Source: Scolanthus callimorphus (taxonomy: Eukaryota; Cnidaria; Anthozoa; Actiniaria; Edwardsiidae). Taken from it: DNA of 64,000 nucleotides. Made by a program: the position numbers and the translations under genes. The stretch is from the NCBI GenBank assembly GCA_033964015.1, contig CM066923.1, positions 1,116,001 to 1,180,000 of the forward strand, written 5' to 3'. Of the stretch, positions 54,303 through 63,979 are shown in pieces; within the stretch, counting starts at the first letter, position 1, and every line of letters begins with the position of its first letter. The notes below the pieces were generated by a model. That model saw only the letters and a list, made by a program, of their open reading frames with translations, searched no databases and had not been told where the DNA came from.

Positions 54303-54822
54303 GTAATGGCACTGGCCCATTATTCCCAAATTTTGAGTTTCAGACTCCCATCAAATGGATGATCCAAACTTGGTCCATGGCTCTCATGAACAAATTGTAT
54401 GTCACTTTTTATTAACAATGTATGAAAAAGAGGTTTAGCTAGAGCTTAGATAGATTTGTTTAAGCATACCTAGAGGGATGCTATTCACTTCGGTTTGATA
54501 TCTTAAACCATTTAAAAGATACAAGCCTTTCAAGACACCTGTTGAAAAGTTTCCATTAAAGTCACTTGAAAGTTATACAGTCTGAATTTATAATATTAGT
54601 CATGGCTGACTCTGGGTCTGACCTCACTATGGTACTCACCCTGGATCTGTCATTGAGTTCTGAAATAAAATAGAAGGGTGTTTCATAAAAGGTTGTATTG
54701 TGTATCATACCCACATCATACAGTGAAAATCAACAAATGGAAAAGAACAAGTTCTGATCCAGGCTTTAGGTCCATAGTACCTGCTGCCATGACAAGTCAA
54801 GTTTTTGTTTGCCTGTTCACAG
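54303..54822. other. Profilin copy 3 coding intron
   Basis: A 520-bp intron without recognised repeats; shorter than in the other copies. Confidence 0.8.
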
Positions 54823-55104
54823 CTCCAAGGTCAAGAAGGGCCAAACATTGCAAAATGCTTCAGAAGCCAAGATTTCACAGGATTCATGGCCAGTGGCATA
54901 TTTGTCGAGGGAGTCAAATACCAGTTTCTTAGAGTAGAGGATGGAAAGGTTGTTTTTGGAAAGAAGAAAGACCATGGTGCTATCACATTGCAGGCAACGA
55001 AAACTGCTGTCGTGATTGCTCATACTGTAGAAGGTGCCCAGCAAGGGAACACAAACAAGGGTGTGGCAGTTATAGCAGAGTATCTCGAATCCATGAACAT
55101 CTAA
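54823..55104 (+). CDS. PFN: Profilin copy 3, exon 2
   Basis: Acceptor GCCTGTTCACAG, 93 codons to TAA. It opens LQGQEGPNIAKCFRSQDFTG, has KYQFLRVEDGKVVFGKKKDH and ends NTNKGVAVIAEYLESMNI. The shared LQGQEG start groups copies 2 and 3 against copy 1. Protein length is 140 residues and no lesion is visible. Confidence 0.96.
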   Translation, partial: LQGQEGPNIAKCFRSQDFTGFMASGIFVEGVKYQFLRVEDGKVVFGKKKDHGAITLQATKTAVVIAHTVEGAQQGNTNKGVAVIAEYLESMNI

Positions 55105-56241
55105 ATGATATATAGCTGACTGTCATGAAGTCTTACAAACATCAAAACATTGGTCTTTTCTCAACATTTGCATTGTAATATTATTTTGTGAATAATGTTT
55201 CTATTTATTTTTTAGTGACCTTTATTTAAATCATGTTTTAGAGTAAAAAGAACTGTTGTTAGGCCAGGTTTTTGCATTACAATTAGACTGTGATTTATTC
55301 ATCTTTAGTCTTCGTGGTGTTGATTGAATGCATTAATATGGTCAGGTTTTCATACCTGCCAACTCTCCCAGTTTACGCGGGAGACTCCCGGTTTTAACCC
55401 TCAGTCTCCCGGGAAAAAAATTGAAACTTTCCATATATTTACTGTATATCTCCCGGGTAAAGTTCTTGCGATTTTCTCATACAGTTGTTGTATTTGTGAC
55501 AAAATCTCCCGGGTTGAGACAGTTTTCAGGGTTGGCAGGTATGGGTTTTCTCTGCCTCCTGTAGCCCATACTCTGGAGGGTTTGTGATTTAGGATCGTCA
55601 TTTCCTGTAACCTTCCTTGCAGAAAAGCCTGCATGGGGGCCTCGAGGGGGAGTGTAGTCCATCCTCTTGGTTTTCTCTCCTGCTTGATTCCCTTCCCCTC
55701 CCCTTTCCACTTTAGAACTAGAGGTAGTCCCTTGCGCGCAGCCCAAGAGTGCCGTAGCTAGTTGGGGGCAGTTGCCCCCCAGCAAAGCAACATTTTTAGT
55801 GTCATCATGTGGGGAAAAACCTGCTTGCCAGCAAAAAACAAAGGATGTCCAAAGGCTTGCCCCCTCAGACAAAAATTTCTAGCTGTAGAGGAAATGTGAA
55901 AGAGCACAGGGATCCCTGTAAAAGCAATGTGTCAATGGCGTGACGGTGATGTCACGCATCTGAAAGATTGCCTTTTCACTTGATTTGCTTTTGTTGAAAC
56001 CTGTGGAAGGATTCTATATAAAATTCCTCTACAATGAAACTTTTATTTGGCTCCACGTAAACTCCTATAATGCGAAAAAATAAAGTTTAATAGTAGGCGA
56101 ACAACGACCATGCATCCAATTCCCTCCCCCTACTGCCATTTCCGGTTTTGCATACCAACAGAGCTCACATCACACTTCACGCCAAACCAACAACACTAAA
56201 TTATTCCATAGCCGGCATCTTCTGCATATAGAGCAGGCAGG
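55105..56241. other. Intergenic region, profilin copy 3 to calsequestrin-like gene
   Basis: Profilin 3' sequence, a MITE at 55351-55543, and plain DNA. The last 80 bp (from about 56160) are the probable 5' untranslated region of the next gene; no TATA box was recognised. Confidence 0.6.
55351..55543. mobile_element. MITE with CATACCTGCCAAC ends
   Basis: CATACCTGCCAACTCTCCCA and CAGGGTTGGCAGGTATG ends; the interior repeats TCTCCCGG(G/T) four or more times. Confidence 0.9.
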
Positions 56242-56505
56242 ATGAGGTCTCTAACATCTTTATTAGCAATCTTATCACTAGGATATTTTATATTTGCACA
56301 AGAGCCCGATGAACTTGATTTGCAGGAGAGAAATTTGCCACATTACTTGAGGGATGACGGTATCAAACGCGTAACCAAACTTAGCAAGAATAATTTTGAG
56401 CAGACTCTCAAGCATGGCCGAATGCTTGTTGTACTGTTTTACTTATCTTCTAAAGATCACCCAGAGTCCGAGAAGGCTTGGAGGTCTGATCGTCAAATGC
56501 TTGAG
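56242..56505 (+). CDS. CASQ: Calsequestrin-like protein, exon 1 (signal peptide and start of thioredoxin fold I)
   Basis: First coding exon of a calsequestrin-fold protein; family members are ER/SR luminal proteins made of three redox-inactive thioredoxin-like domains that polymerise and buffer calcium. The ATG at 56242 opens a signal peptide (MRSLTSLLAILSLGYFIFA then QEP), a short acidic segment, and the first fold (IKRVTKLSKNNFEQTLKHGR, MLVVLFYLSS). It ends AGGCTTG...CTTGAG|GTAAAC at phase 0. The residues around RQMLE correspond to the calsequestrin region before the VLE..GV strand. Compared with typical calsequestrins the sequence is not strongly acidic; I count nearly balanced charge in this exon. 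Confidence 0.88.
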
Positions 56506-58356
56506 GTAAACTGACCAGTAATTTCCAAATTTACCGAGGTGTAAATGTTTCGACGAATGTGATGTTGTGGATTTTGCGGTGTATCGTTTCCCAACGTTGT
56601 TTTTATAACACCTTCGTTTTATTAAAACCCCACTGTCAAATCCATTATTCTCCAACAACTTTATGAGAAAATTAATCCTTTTTAAGCTGGATATATTCTT
56701 TTTTGGAAGAATTTTGATTTGATACGCAGAGAAAAACAATAGTCTTTCGTTTTATTGGGAAGCACTCTTCGGCAACTGCACTTTTATCTCCTCGTTTCCA
56801 AGTGCTTTGCACTGTTGAGTAACGCATTAATTCTAATTGATAATTTACCAGCATAATTTGTTTTAAAAGGGCTCTTACATGGATCTGAAAAACATTGAAA
56901 CCGGTTATCTTTTTTCTTTGTGTTTTTCTCTCTAAAAATGAAGTATATTTTGTGTCCTACCATTTTTAAAGTAAAGTTTGTTTTTCTTCAAAATGTGTAA
57001 AATGGCTTGTTTAGACAACTGAGCTTTCCCTGTGCAGGTGTTTTATATGCTGTATATCTCTAAGGGCATTGAGTGCTTTATAAATCAGATACAGTGCCCA
57101 TTAAATTGTCGATCGAGGTTATGATATAGTGAAAACATTGTATCAGCAGTAGAATAGATTATTTTGATATCACTGATGCTTCTAAAATATTTAAAATGTT
57201 TTCTTTTTTCTTTTCAATAACGCTTTAGCAAAATGTATTTTACAGAAACAGAGCCGTAAATGTGACTGCACATACAGCCCAGAAATAAATCTTAAGGGGA
57301 ATTCCAGAAAAATATAATCATGCCTCCAATGTTTAGAACATTTTCCAAAGGATGCCACAGGACCCCACCCCTCAATTAATTATATTTTTATGCAAAATGG
57401 CCAGAAATGAATTTATCAGGTGACTTGAAAAAAAAAAAAACCTCCACGGAGAAAATGTGCAATTAAAGAAAAGGTCCATTCCTTCGCCACAGAGGGATTA
57501 TTTTTAGCCCCCACCTTCTTCTTGATCCCTCTAATTTATACTTCCCTCTGTTTTTTTTTTCCTGAAATGTTGTCAATTCATCAAAGGAGCTCCCTTTCTC
57601 GTTGGGATTTCCAAATACAAATTACAGTGGTTTGTATGTTAAATAGCATCTTAACCCCCTGGCAAACCAGGCAAATTCACCCTACCCTATCCCTTATAGG
57701 GGCATCGCAGGATTTTTAAAAGTTGCCATCACAGCCTCAGACATACACAGGATTTTGAACATCTACAGGCCTAGCTCATTGTGTGCAGTACAGTACTTGC
57801 ACCAAAGCCACCCCAGAAAATTGCAGTCCTGTGCCTGTAGGTCTATAGGCTGCATAAACCACTGCCTTATCCCAAACCTCACCACAGTGGGAAAATGAAA
57901 GGAAATTGAGGCCCCACCCCTCTGGAATTGGATTTTTGCAATTACACAATGGATATTTTGGGGGTTTCCACATTGTGTTAAAGGGGCTCTTGCTTGTGTA
58001 ATATTCATAAAATTGTAAAATAAAATTGTAACCATGAAAACACATGTATGTACATTTGCCTATAGCAATCAAAAATAATCCTCCAGATTAATAGAAACAC
58101 CTTTCAATTGTTAGACAAATGCAATTCTAGGTTGTTTTGACCTGTTTTCAAGAGGATGGAATTGGATTGCGATTTGAGCTATTTTCTTGTCAGAGCAAGC
58201 ATGCAAGAGCCCCTTTAATTTTCATGATTGTGTAAACTCTCGCCACTTTACATTTCTGAATGCCAAACTGCCAAACCTTTTAAGACAGGTGCTAGTTGGC
58301 ATAGAGTTTGCAGAATAAAAAAATATCAGGAAACTGACTTCCTGCATTTCTGGCAG
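56506..58356. other. Calsequestrin-like intron 1
   Basis: A 1.85 kb AT-rich intron. About 57870-57960 is a remnant with a CCCACCCCTCTGGAATTGGA motif. A small missed exon is possible, since vertebrate calsequestrins have about six more residues at this junction. Confidence 0.6.
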
Positions 58357-58441
58357 ATTGTTGCACGAGTTCTACAGCCACAAGGCGTCACGATTGGCGC
58401 TATTAATGTGGCAGAGGAATATGAACTTGCACAGCAACTAG
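58357..58441 (+). CDS. CASQ: Calsequestrin-like exon 2
   Basis: Acceptor GCATTTCTGGCAG, donor CTAG|GTAATG, phase 0 in and 1 out. It encodes IVARVLQPQGVTIGAINVAE then EYELAQQLG, matching the calsequestrin helix-strand-helix AQVLEDKGVGFG..D.....AKKLG. Confidence 0.88.
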
Positions 58442-59272
58442 GTAATGTAATTTAATGTAATTCATTTGTTCCCACAATTAATTCTCGGTTTTCATGTGAC
58501 GTCATCAAAAAGCTAACTTCTAAACCAAAAGACCTACAGAGATCTGTCCTTTCTGTGATGAATATAACTCTATTCAAGGATTTGTCACTCGAAATTTCGG
58601 CACCTTCTGCCAAGTAGTTCTCGAGATATCGCTAAAGCTATTTATGTCACGCAACACCAGTCACATATTTTGAACTTGCCGTATTTCACTCGATTTGCAT
58701 CGTTTTTACCTTTTTGGCAAGTCAGTATGTTATAAAAGTTCATATCTTACCATTCTGATACTATTCTTATGATTTGGATTGAAAATAGCGTCGTTTTGGA
58801 GACCCGAGTAATTGGCCGCCATTGGAGCCCCTTTGCTGAGGCTCCAACATGGCGGCTCCATACAATTACTGTACAAAATGGCGCACATATCTCGCTCGGA
58901 AAGTGACCAATCGGCCTAAATTTTACCCAGGAAACATAATTTTGTATATTCTTTATAATTCTATTACGCACAGTGTTTAGAAGTTAATTTAGCAAAAAAA
59001 AATTCGTCCCGTGACAAGTGAAAACCAAGAATAACACAATACACTGTAGTTGCCCCATACCCATATAGTTGCAACCCTGTGCCTTAAGGGTGCATTTTAT
59101 CTTTGTGAGCCATTGCTAGGGAAAATTGTAAAAACAAATCACAATTTCAAGGCGGTCTCCAGAAGTCCTGGGGTTGACGTCCCTGCTCACTTCAGGGCAG
59201 TTGATAGGGCTTATTTATTAGATGCAAAGAGTTTACATATCTCAATCCTTATTTTGTTTGTTTATTTTCAAG
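58442..59272. other. Calsequestrin-like intron 2, mostly one MITE
   Basis: Occupied by the element at 58481-59032; afterwards about 59147-59190 resembles 47637-47685 (GGTTGAC(G/A)TCCCTG), a remnant repeat. Confidence 0.7.
58481..59032. mobile_element. MITE with ATTCTCGGTTTTCA ends
   Basis: ATTCTCGGTTTTCATGTGAC at the left and GTGACAAGTGAAAACCAAGAAT at the right are imperfect inverted repeats; the interior has a pair CATTGGAGCCCC/..GGCTCCAACATGG. No coding capacity. Confidence 0.8.
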
Positions 59273-59339
59273 GTGTAAAATATGCTGGAGCAATAAGTGT
59301 TTTTCATAGAGGAAAACGTGTGGAGTACTTCGGGCATAG
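59273..59339 (+). CDS. CASQ: Calsequestrin-like exon 3
   Basis: Acceptor TTTATTTTCAAG, donor CATAG|GTTTGT, phase 1 in and 2 out. It encodes VKYAGAISVFHRGKRVEYFG, equivalent to the MYVFKGDEVIEYDG strand pair of calsequestrin but with basic residues (His, Arg, Gly, Lys, Arg) where the family has acidic ones. Confidence 0.88.
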
Positions 59340-59899
59340 GTTTGTTGTACTATCATTAACTGTATAGCAGGCATTCACATGGCCTGCAAGAGAGGGAGGG
59401 GCTTGGGGACTGAAGCCCCTCATTTTATTTTCTAGAAATTTTCATACATTTTCTAGTAAATACTCAGTAATATACTCAGTCCCTCACTTTTGTGATAAAC
59501 GCCCCCTCCCCCTTCCCCACATACAGGAATTTGGGCAATTTTTTTAAATGAACATTGTGATTTTAAAGGCGAGTGTCAAACCTAAACATTTAGATAAAGT
59601 ATGCAGTTCTAAGTTTATTACAATGTCAGGCTTTATGTAAGAATTTGAAAATGTTTTGTTCTAGGACTACACTATACTAAACAGAAATTATTATGATGCA
59701 TGCATGTTATGGTAGCTAAGGGGGTCCTAGGGTGCCTGTGACTCCCCCTTTTTAGAAAAAAAATACAGTAAACATTAAGAAAAAAATCGGTAAGCCGAAA
59801 AAATAAGGGCACTATACATTTGTACAGATGTGACCCCCCTTTCTCAAATCCTGGCTACGCCCCTGAGATTGTTTATAATATTGTTTGTTTGTTTTTAAG
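59340..59899. other. Calsequestrin-like intron 3
   Basis: No complete element; a CTGGCTACGCCCCTG repeat end occurs at about 59847-59861. Confidence 0.6.
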
Positions 59900-59933
59900 G
59901 TCAGCTGATGTATTGGTGTCATTTTTGCACAAG
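59900..59933 (+). CDS. CASQ: Calsequestrin-like exon 4 (microexon, 34 nt)
   Basis: Acceptor TTTGTTTTTAAG, donor AAG|GTCAGT. It encodes SADVLVSFLHK, matching calsequestrin FSADT(I/L)VEFLLD. Phase 2 in, 0 out; both joins are in frame. Confidence 0.87.
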
Positions 59934-60259
59934 GTCAGTTATAATAATAATGAATAATAAAGACTTTATTTAAAGAGGGAGCACTCTTTGTAAAATCTAT
60001 CCCCACAAGCTGTGGAGAACTGAAACAGTCCTGGGGGGGACTTCCCTATTTTTGGGGTAGGGGTGCTCATCGGGAACTTTCGATTTTACCCCTAAAAGGT
60101 GGCAAAAGCTATGTACAGTGCCCACTTGAGTAAGACATTTTGAGTTGGCCTGTGACATACTGATCATGTACTCTCATTTTTCCATCGCTTGTCCAATCTC
60201 TGTACATGGAGGTTCCTTATGCAACATGTAATTTTTTTTATTACCCTTTTCATTTCTAG
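59934..60259. other. Calsequestrin-like intron 4
   Basis: 326 bp containing an element remnant (GGTAGGGGTGCTCATCGGGA, about 60055-60075) related to the 52527-52950 family. Confidence 0.65.
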
Positions 60260-60365
60260 ATGTTTGATCTTCCAGTAACAATAATAGAAAATAAGACACA
60301 AAGAAAGTTGTTTGATGGCGTTGATGGAAGCAAAGTAGTAGGGTACTTTGAGCCTGACAGCACAG
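60260..60365 (+). CDS. CASQ: Calsequestrin-like exon 5 (start of thioredoxin fold II)
   Basis: Acceptor TTTTCATTTCTAG, donor CACAG|GTAGGT, phase 0 in and 1 out. It encodes MFDLPVTIIENKTQRKLFDG then SKVVGYFEPDST, aligned with calsequestrin DPVE.I......FE......IGYFK. The YF-x-P/K turn marks the second domain's first strand and loop. Confidence 0.9.
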
Positions 60366-60944
60366 GTAGGTACAGTCATCATTGGATTTTAATCAGATCT
60401 CCCTTAATATAGAGAGAACATCAGTGTAAGACTGATTACTGGTGATCTGAAAATTATACCTAAAGCCACCAGGGAATAAGGCCATTTGCTGAATTATGTT
60501 TTTGAAGGAGTGTGGTTCCAGAAAACATCCATCCCCCCCCCCCCCCCCCCCCCCCCCCCCCACACACGTTTTTTTAGAAAAAACCTTTTGTAAACTTAGA
60601 TAGTTCTGCCCTTGTCCACTCTATGTACACAGCACTCTAATAAACAATGTCTATATCTATGTTGTAAAGTGACCCCCATGTCTACGTTGTAAAGTGACCC
60701 CCCCCCCCCCCTCTGTAATTTCCAAAGAAAAATACAGTATTTGTAAGTATGGAAAAAATCAGGTAAATTGACCCCCCCCCCCCCCCAATCCCTTCTTGGG
60801 AGGGGTATGGAAAATTCCTGGAATCAAATAGATCCAAATATCACCCTATGGTCTTTCTTTGGCAAAAATGAATCTACAAAAGGAAGTTATGAACAAACAA
60901 ATGAATTCCACAATGAATAAAACATTTTTCTATCTTCGTATTAG
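60366..60944. other. Calsequestrin-like intron 5 with C-rich element
   Basis: Mostly the element at 60511-60827. Confidence 0.65.
60511..60827. mobile_element. Degraded MITE with TGTGGTTCCAGAAAA and poly-C tracts
   Basis: TGTGGTTCCAGAAAACATCC at the left, GGTATGGAAAATTCCTGGAA at the right, and three long C runs with AAGTGACCCCC repeats inside. Related to 27862-28073. Confidence 0.65.
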
Positions 60945-61018
60945 AATTCAAGAACTTTGAAGAAGCAGCAAAAAGCCATCAACCCCTTATTCCATTCTTT
61001 ATGGTGACTGACAAAAAG
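60945..61018 (+). CDS. CASQ: Calsequestrin-like exon 6
   Basis: Acceptor TTCGTATTAG, donor AAAAAG|GTTAGA, phase 1 in and 0 out. It encodes EFKNFEEAAKSHQPLIPFFM then VTDKK, nearly superposable on calsequestrin [22 protein letters not shown], the cis-proline loop region of fold II. This is among the best family matches. Confidence 0.92.
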
Positions 61019-61300
61019 GTTAGACAGTTTGTAATATTATATAACTATTAGCTGTGGGGAGCTCTCCTATTTTGCTTTTATACAGGCCTCTGGTACCTTT
61101 TACGGGGTAAAATTCGAAAACTAGAAATTTTCCCCAAACTAGAAAATTTTTCTGATAGGGTCTGGTCTAGCAAACCAAACAACAATGGTTTTATCAAGCA
61201 TCCCTGCCCAAACAATAGGGAAGAACCCCCAGGCTATTAACTGATTGATAGTGATATTTGTTTGTTTGTTTACTTGCTATTTGTTTTTGTTTATTCTCAG

Positions 61301-61387
61301 TTAGCAAAATCCTTGAGGTTAAAAAAACCTGGCAGTATGATGCTACACAAGATGTATGAGAAACCTGTATCTTTTCCTGCTAATGAG
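61301..61387 (+). CDS. CASQ: Calsequestrin-like exon 7
   Basis: Acceptor TTTATTCTCAG, donor AATGAG|GTAGGT, phase 0 both ends. It encodes LAKSLRLKKPGSMMLHKMYE then KPVSFPANE, matching calsequestrin AKKL.LK.......M.EPV.IP. Net charge is clearly positive. Confidence 0.9.
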
Positions 61388-61456
61388 GTAGGTCTGCCAA
61401 AGACACAAGAGTCACTAACAGACCTCAGCAGGTTCCCCAGATCACATGACCTTGGA

Positions 61457-61619
61457 CAGGGGGTAGCTAGGAATTTTGGTTGGGGGGGGGGGGGGGGGGG
61501 GGGTAGTGAAAACGTGGGACGAAAATGTTCAAATTTCCTCCAGCAAATACAGTAAATGTATGGGAAAATCTCCTGAGAAAGGGGGCCACAGCCCCCTGTG
61601 CCCCCTGCCTACGCCCCTG
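61457..61619. mobile_element. MITE, CAGGGGCGTAGCCAGG family
   Basis: CAGGGGGTAGCTAGGAATTT and CTGCCTACGCCCCTG ends; interior GGGACGAAAATGTTCAAATT as in 44496-44653. A poly-G run of about 19 lies near the left end. Confidence 0.85.
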
Positions 61620-61714
61620 TTGGAGTTTTACGCCCAACTTTTTTCACTCAATTACACCTATAAGTTATAAAAGAGGATCTGTTATCCTGTTGTGGTGTGT
61701 CAGCTGTAGGCCAT

Positions 61715-61842
61715 TGTGCAATTCCAGAAAAAAAATCCATACCCCAACCACGGAAGGAATGCACTGAAACACCCCCACCCCACCCCTTAGGAATTTCCAA
61801 TTCCCTCCATGGTGGGGGAATGGATTTTTCTGGAATTGCACA
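61715..61842. mobile_element. MITE with TGTGCAATTCCAGAAA ends
   Basis: TGTGCAATTCCAGAAAAAAA and TTTTTCTGGAATTGCACA are inverted, each beside ATCCAT(A)CCCC or its complement. Confidence 0.9.
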
Positions 61843-61966
61843 TTTTGCTGGCATGCATAACCGAACAGTTTGGGGACACGTTCTACAGCTATCACATAGG
61901 AAACTAGCGAGCACCTCATCTGCTGCATATTCTTTTGTCTAAAAAAGTATTGTTTTACTGTTTCAG

Positions 61967-62012
61967 GCAATCACAGAACAGAATATATTAAATTTATCCA
62001 AAAGAACAAAAA
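61967..62012 (+). CDS. CASQ: Calsequestrin-like exon 8
   Basis: Acceptor TTTACTGTTTCAG, donor CAAAAA|GTAAGA, phase 0 in and 1 out. It encodes AITEQNILNLSKRTK, at the place of calsequestrin EEEIVNFVEEHRRST, the linker helix into fold III; the acidic residues are again mostly absent. Confidence 0.82.
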
Positions 62013-62747
62013 GTAAGAAATCATCAACACCCTTATACCAGTACCGGTACACACCTAATACAATACACGTTTTAGAATAGAGTGGGATTCTCATAAAATA
62101 GCAATTTCAATAAAGGCTGTTGGCTTTGCGAGTGGGCGAGTGCTCAAGACTACGCACCCAAACCAAAGGGCAGTATGGGTAGAAACTAAACATCCTATTT
62201 TGATGATACCTCACTGGTTTGCATGCACAGAACTAGTAATGTCTAGCAGTTAGCTTAGCAACTCGCATGCGAGGAAGTCAATGGACAAGACAGGACGGCT
62301 ATCCACAGGCTATTACTGTGCGCCAGCGAATGCGCCAGTGGGAAATCAGAAGACGACCTCATACTCAATACAGCGAGAATAAATGGACGATTCCAGCTGT
62401 AAGCCCAAGTGGTGTCCCACTATCAGAATGCTGTGCGCGCTTTTTTAACAATCCCGCATCTACCGACATGCAGCGCGCGCGTGCGTATGTTATACCTGGA
62501 ATCGTCCATTCAAGACCTCCTTTCCAGACAACTTTGCCATCTGGGCGCGTACAAAGGTCCATGGAGCACACACTTCACTTCACTTTTATTATATATGCGA
62601 CAATAATTTAAATGCATTGAAGTGGGGGCTTATAAGAAAGCGTGTGTGCGTGTGGAGGGAGGGTGCTTTAATAATAGAAAATGTACGAAATGCTTTAGAA
62701 GGGGGTAACCACTCTAATACCCAAGTATGATTTTTCTTTCAGACAAG
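62013..62747. other. Calsequestrin-like intron 8
   Basis: Contains the MITE at 62382-62510. Nothing else recognised. Confidence 0.7.
62382..62510. mobile_element. MITE, AATGGACGATTCCAGC family
   Basis: The best-preserved copy: AATGGACGATTCCAGCTGTA at the left, TATACCTGGAATCGTCCATT at the right; GCGCGCTTTTTTAACA and CTACCGACATGCAGCGCGCG inside. Confidence 0.93.
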
Positions 62748-62788
62748 TTATAGCTAAAATACGTCTAGAAGATATTCACGAAACATGG
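62748..62788 (+). CDS. CASQ: Calsequestrin-like exon 9
   Basis: The exon encodes IAKIRLEDIHETW, matching calsequestrin LRKLKPESMYETW. The phase-correct acceptor is the AG at 62746-62747 (CAGACAAG); the stronger-looking TTTCTTTCAG at 62742 would put the frame out by one base. Donor TGG|GTAAGT, phase 0 out. Confidence 0.8.
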
Positions 62789-63369
62789 GTAAGTTGTTTA
62801 AAAACAAAATACCTTCAAGCAGTCAGTGTTTTGAAGCTCACAAGCCACCGTCACTGACTCTGTCCAGAGAGCGACAGTTGGCTAGCGCCTTTGCTAATAT
62901 AACTATAAAAGAGCTGTATTACTCTTGAATATACGTTGTGTGGAAGAGAGCTGGAAAAGATCTAGCTACGCTAGGTATCTGGCATCCTAGCATATGCTAG
63001 AGGAACCAGCAGAGCTAGCGCGTGTTGCCTGGACTATCTAGCCATATTTTTATTGTATAGAGTCTATCCCGTTTCATTATCCATATCGACTGGCCATCAG
63101 ACCTAGCATTCCCCCGTCTACTCCCCGCCCCGTTTCAAGGACGTGCCGCTTGCCTCAAAGGGTGTGGCCCATCCCTTTGGACTATATGGATGCCTTGGAG
63201 ACGTAGGTACATATCGGGCCAAAGGTTTGAGGAGTGGGCAAAAGACAGTAGTATGCCTAATAGATTTGACGATAACATGCTTACAAGGGGAGTCGAGAGC
63301 GGCCTTGCACAGGCTAACTTGAGGATGGATGGCAGGAAACGCACTAACTGATAAAACTTCTCTTTCAAG
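62789..63369. other. Calsequestrin-like intron 9
   Basis: 581 bp with CTAGC/GCTAG-rich sequence near 62960-63040; nothing further recognised. Confidence 0.6.
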
Positions 63370-63424
63370 TCTTCTAGAGTAGAGGGGCACCTGGTTATTT
63401 GTTTTGCTAAAGCTAAAACACCAG
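63370..63424 (+). CDS. CASQ: Calsequestrin-like exon 10 (start of thioredoxin fold III)
   Basis: Acceptor CTTCTCTTTCAAG, donor CCAG|GTAAGC, phase 0 in and 1 out. It encodes SSRVEGHLVICFAKAKTP, aligned with calsequestrin EDDMDGIHIVAFAEEADP: same strand, with Ala-Lys-Ala-Lys replacing the Ala-Glu-Glu-Ala-Asp acidic run. Too short for simple ORF scans. Confidence 0.88.
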
Positions 63425-63501
63425 GTAAGCTTAACACACGAGAAAGAACAATAGTGGCTATACACCTTATGCTAAAGTAGTGTTGCTATTTCATTCTACA
63501 G

Positions 63502-63602
63502 AGGGGGCAAAGTTTTTCTCCTTGGTAAAGAATCTTGCGAAAAGCTACAAAGACCACGAGAAACTGACGTTTGTTTGGGTGGATCCAGAACCTTTTCCCA
63601 TG
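63502..63602 (+). CDS. CASQ: Calsequestrin-like exon 11
   Basis: Acceptor TTTCATTCTACAG, donor CCCATG|GTAAGT, phase 1 in and 0 out. It encodes GAKFFSLVKNLAKSYKDHEK then LTFVWVDPEPFPM, matching calsequestrin F.FLETLKAVA.......LSIIWIDPDDFPLL. Confidence 0.92.
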
Positions 63603-63979
63603 GTAAGTTGTCACTTACACGTGGTGGGCAAAGCTAGAAACCCGCGCACAACAAGCTCAGTTTTAGGACCGGTCGATATTGATTGCACGGGTACTGATCG
63701 ATTCCAGCTATACGCATGCTGCATGCCGGCAAATGAGAGGCATTTGTGACGAAAGCGCGTACTGCACCCTGGTTGTTGTGGGAAATTTAAAGTGCTGGAA
63801 GGGTCCATTCATCAAAAATAATGCTACTATAAATATCCCTAATACTACTATTCTAAGTACTACTACTACACTTCTCTTGGCATACCCCATTGTATCCGAT
63901 ACAAAAATAGTTTAAAACGCACGCGACGGCCACCTTACAACGAGGCTGAATTGCCAAAGTACGAAAATGTTGCTTTCAG
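63603..63979. other. Calsequestrin-like intron 11
   Basis: About 63690-63750 resembles the interior of the AATGGACGATTCCAGC family (CGATTCCAGCTATA). No exon recognised. Confidence 0.55.

Larger units (their letters stand above)
61388..61966. other. Calsequestrin-like intron 7 with two MITEs
   Basis: Elements at 61457-61619 and 61715-61842; no other feature. Confidence 0.75.
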
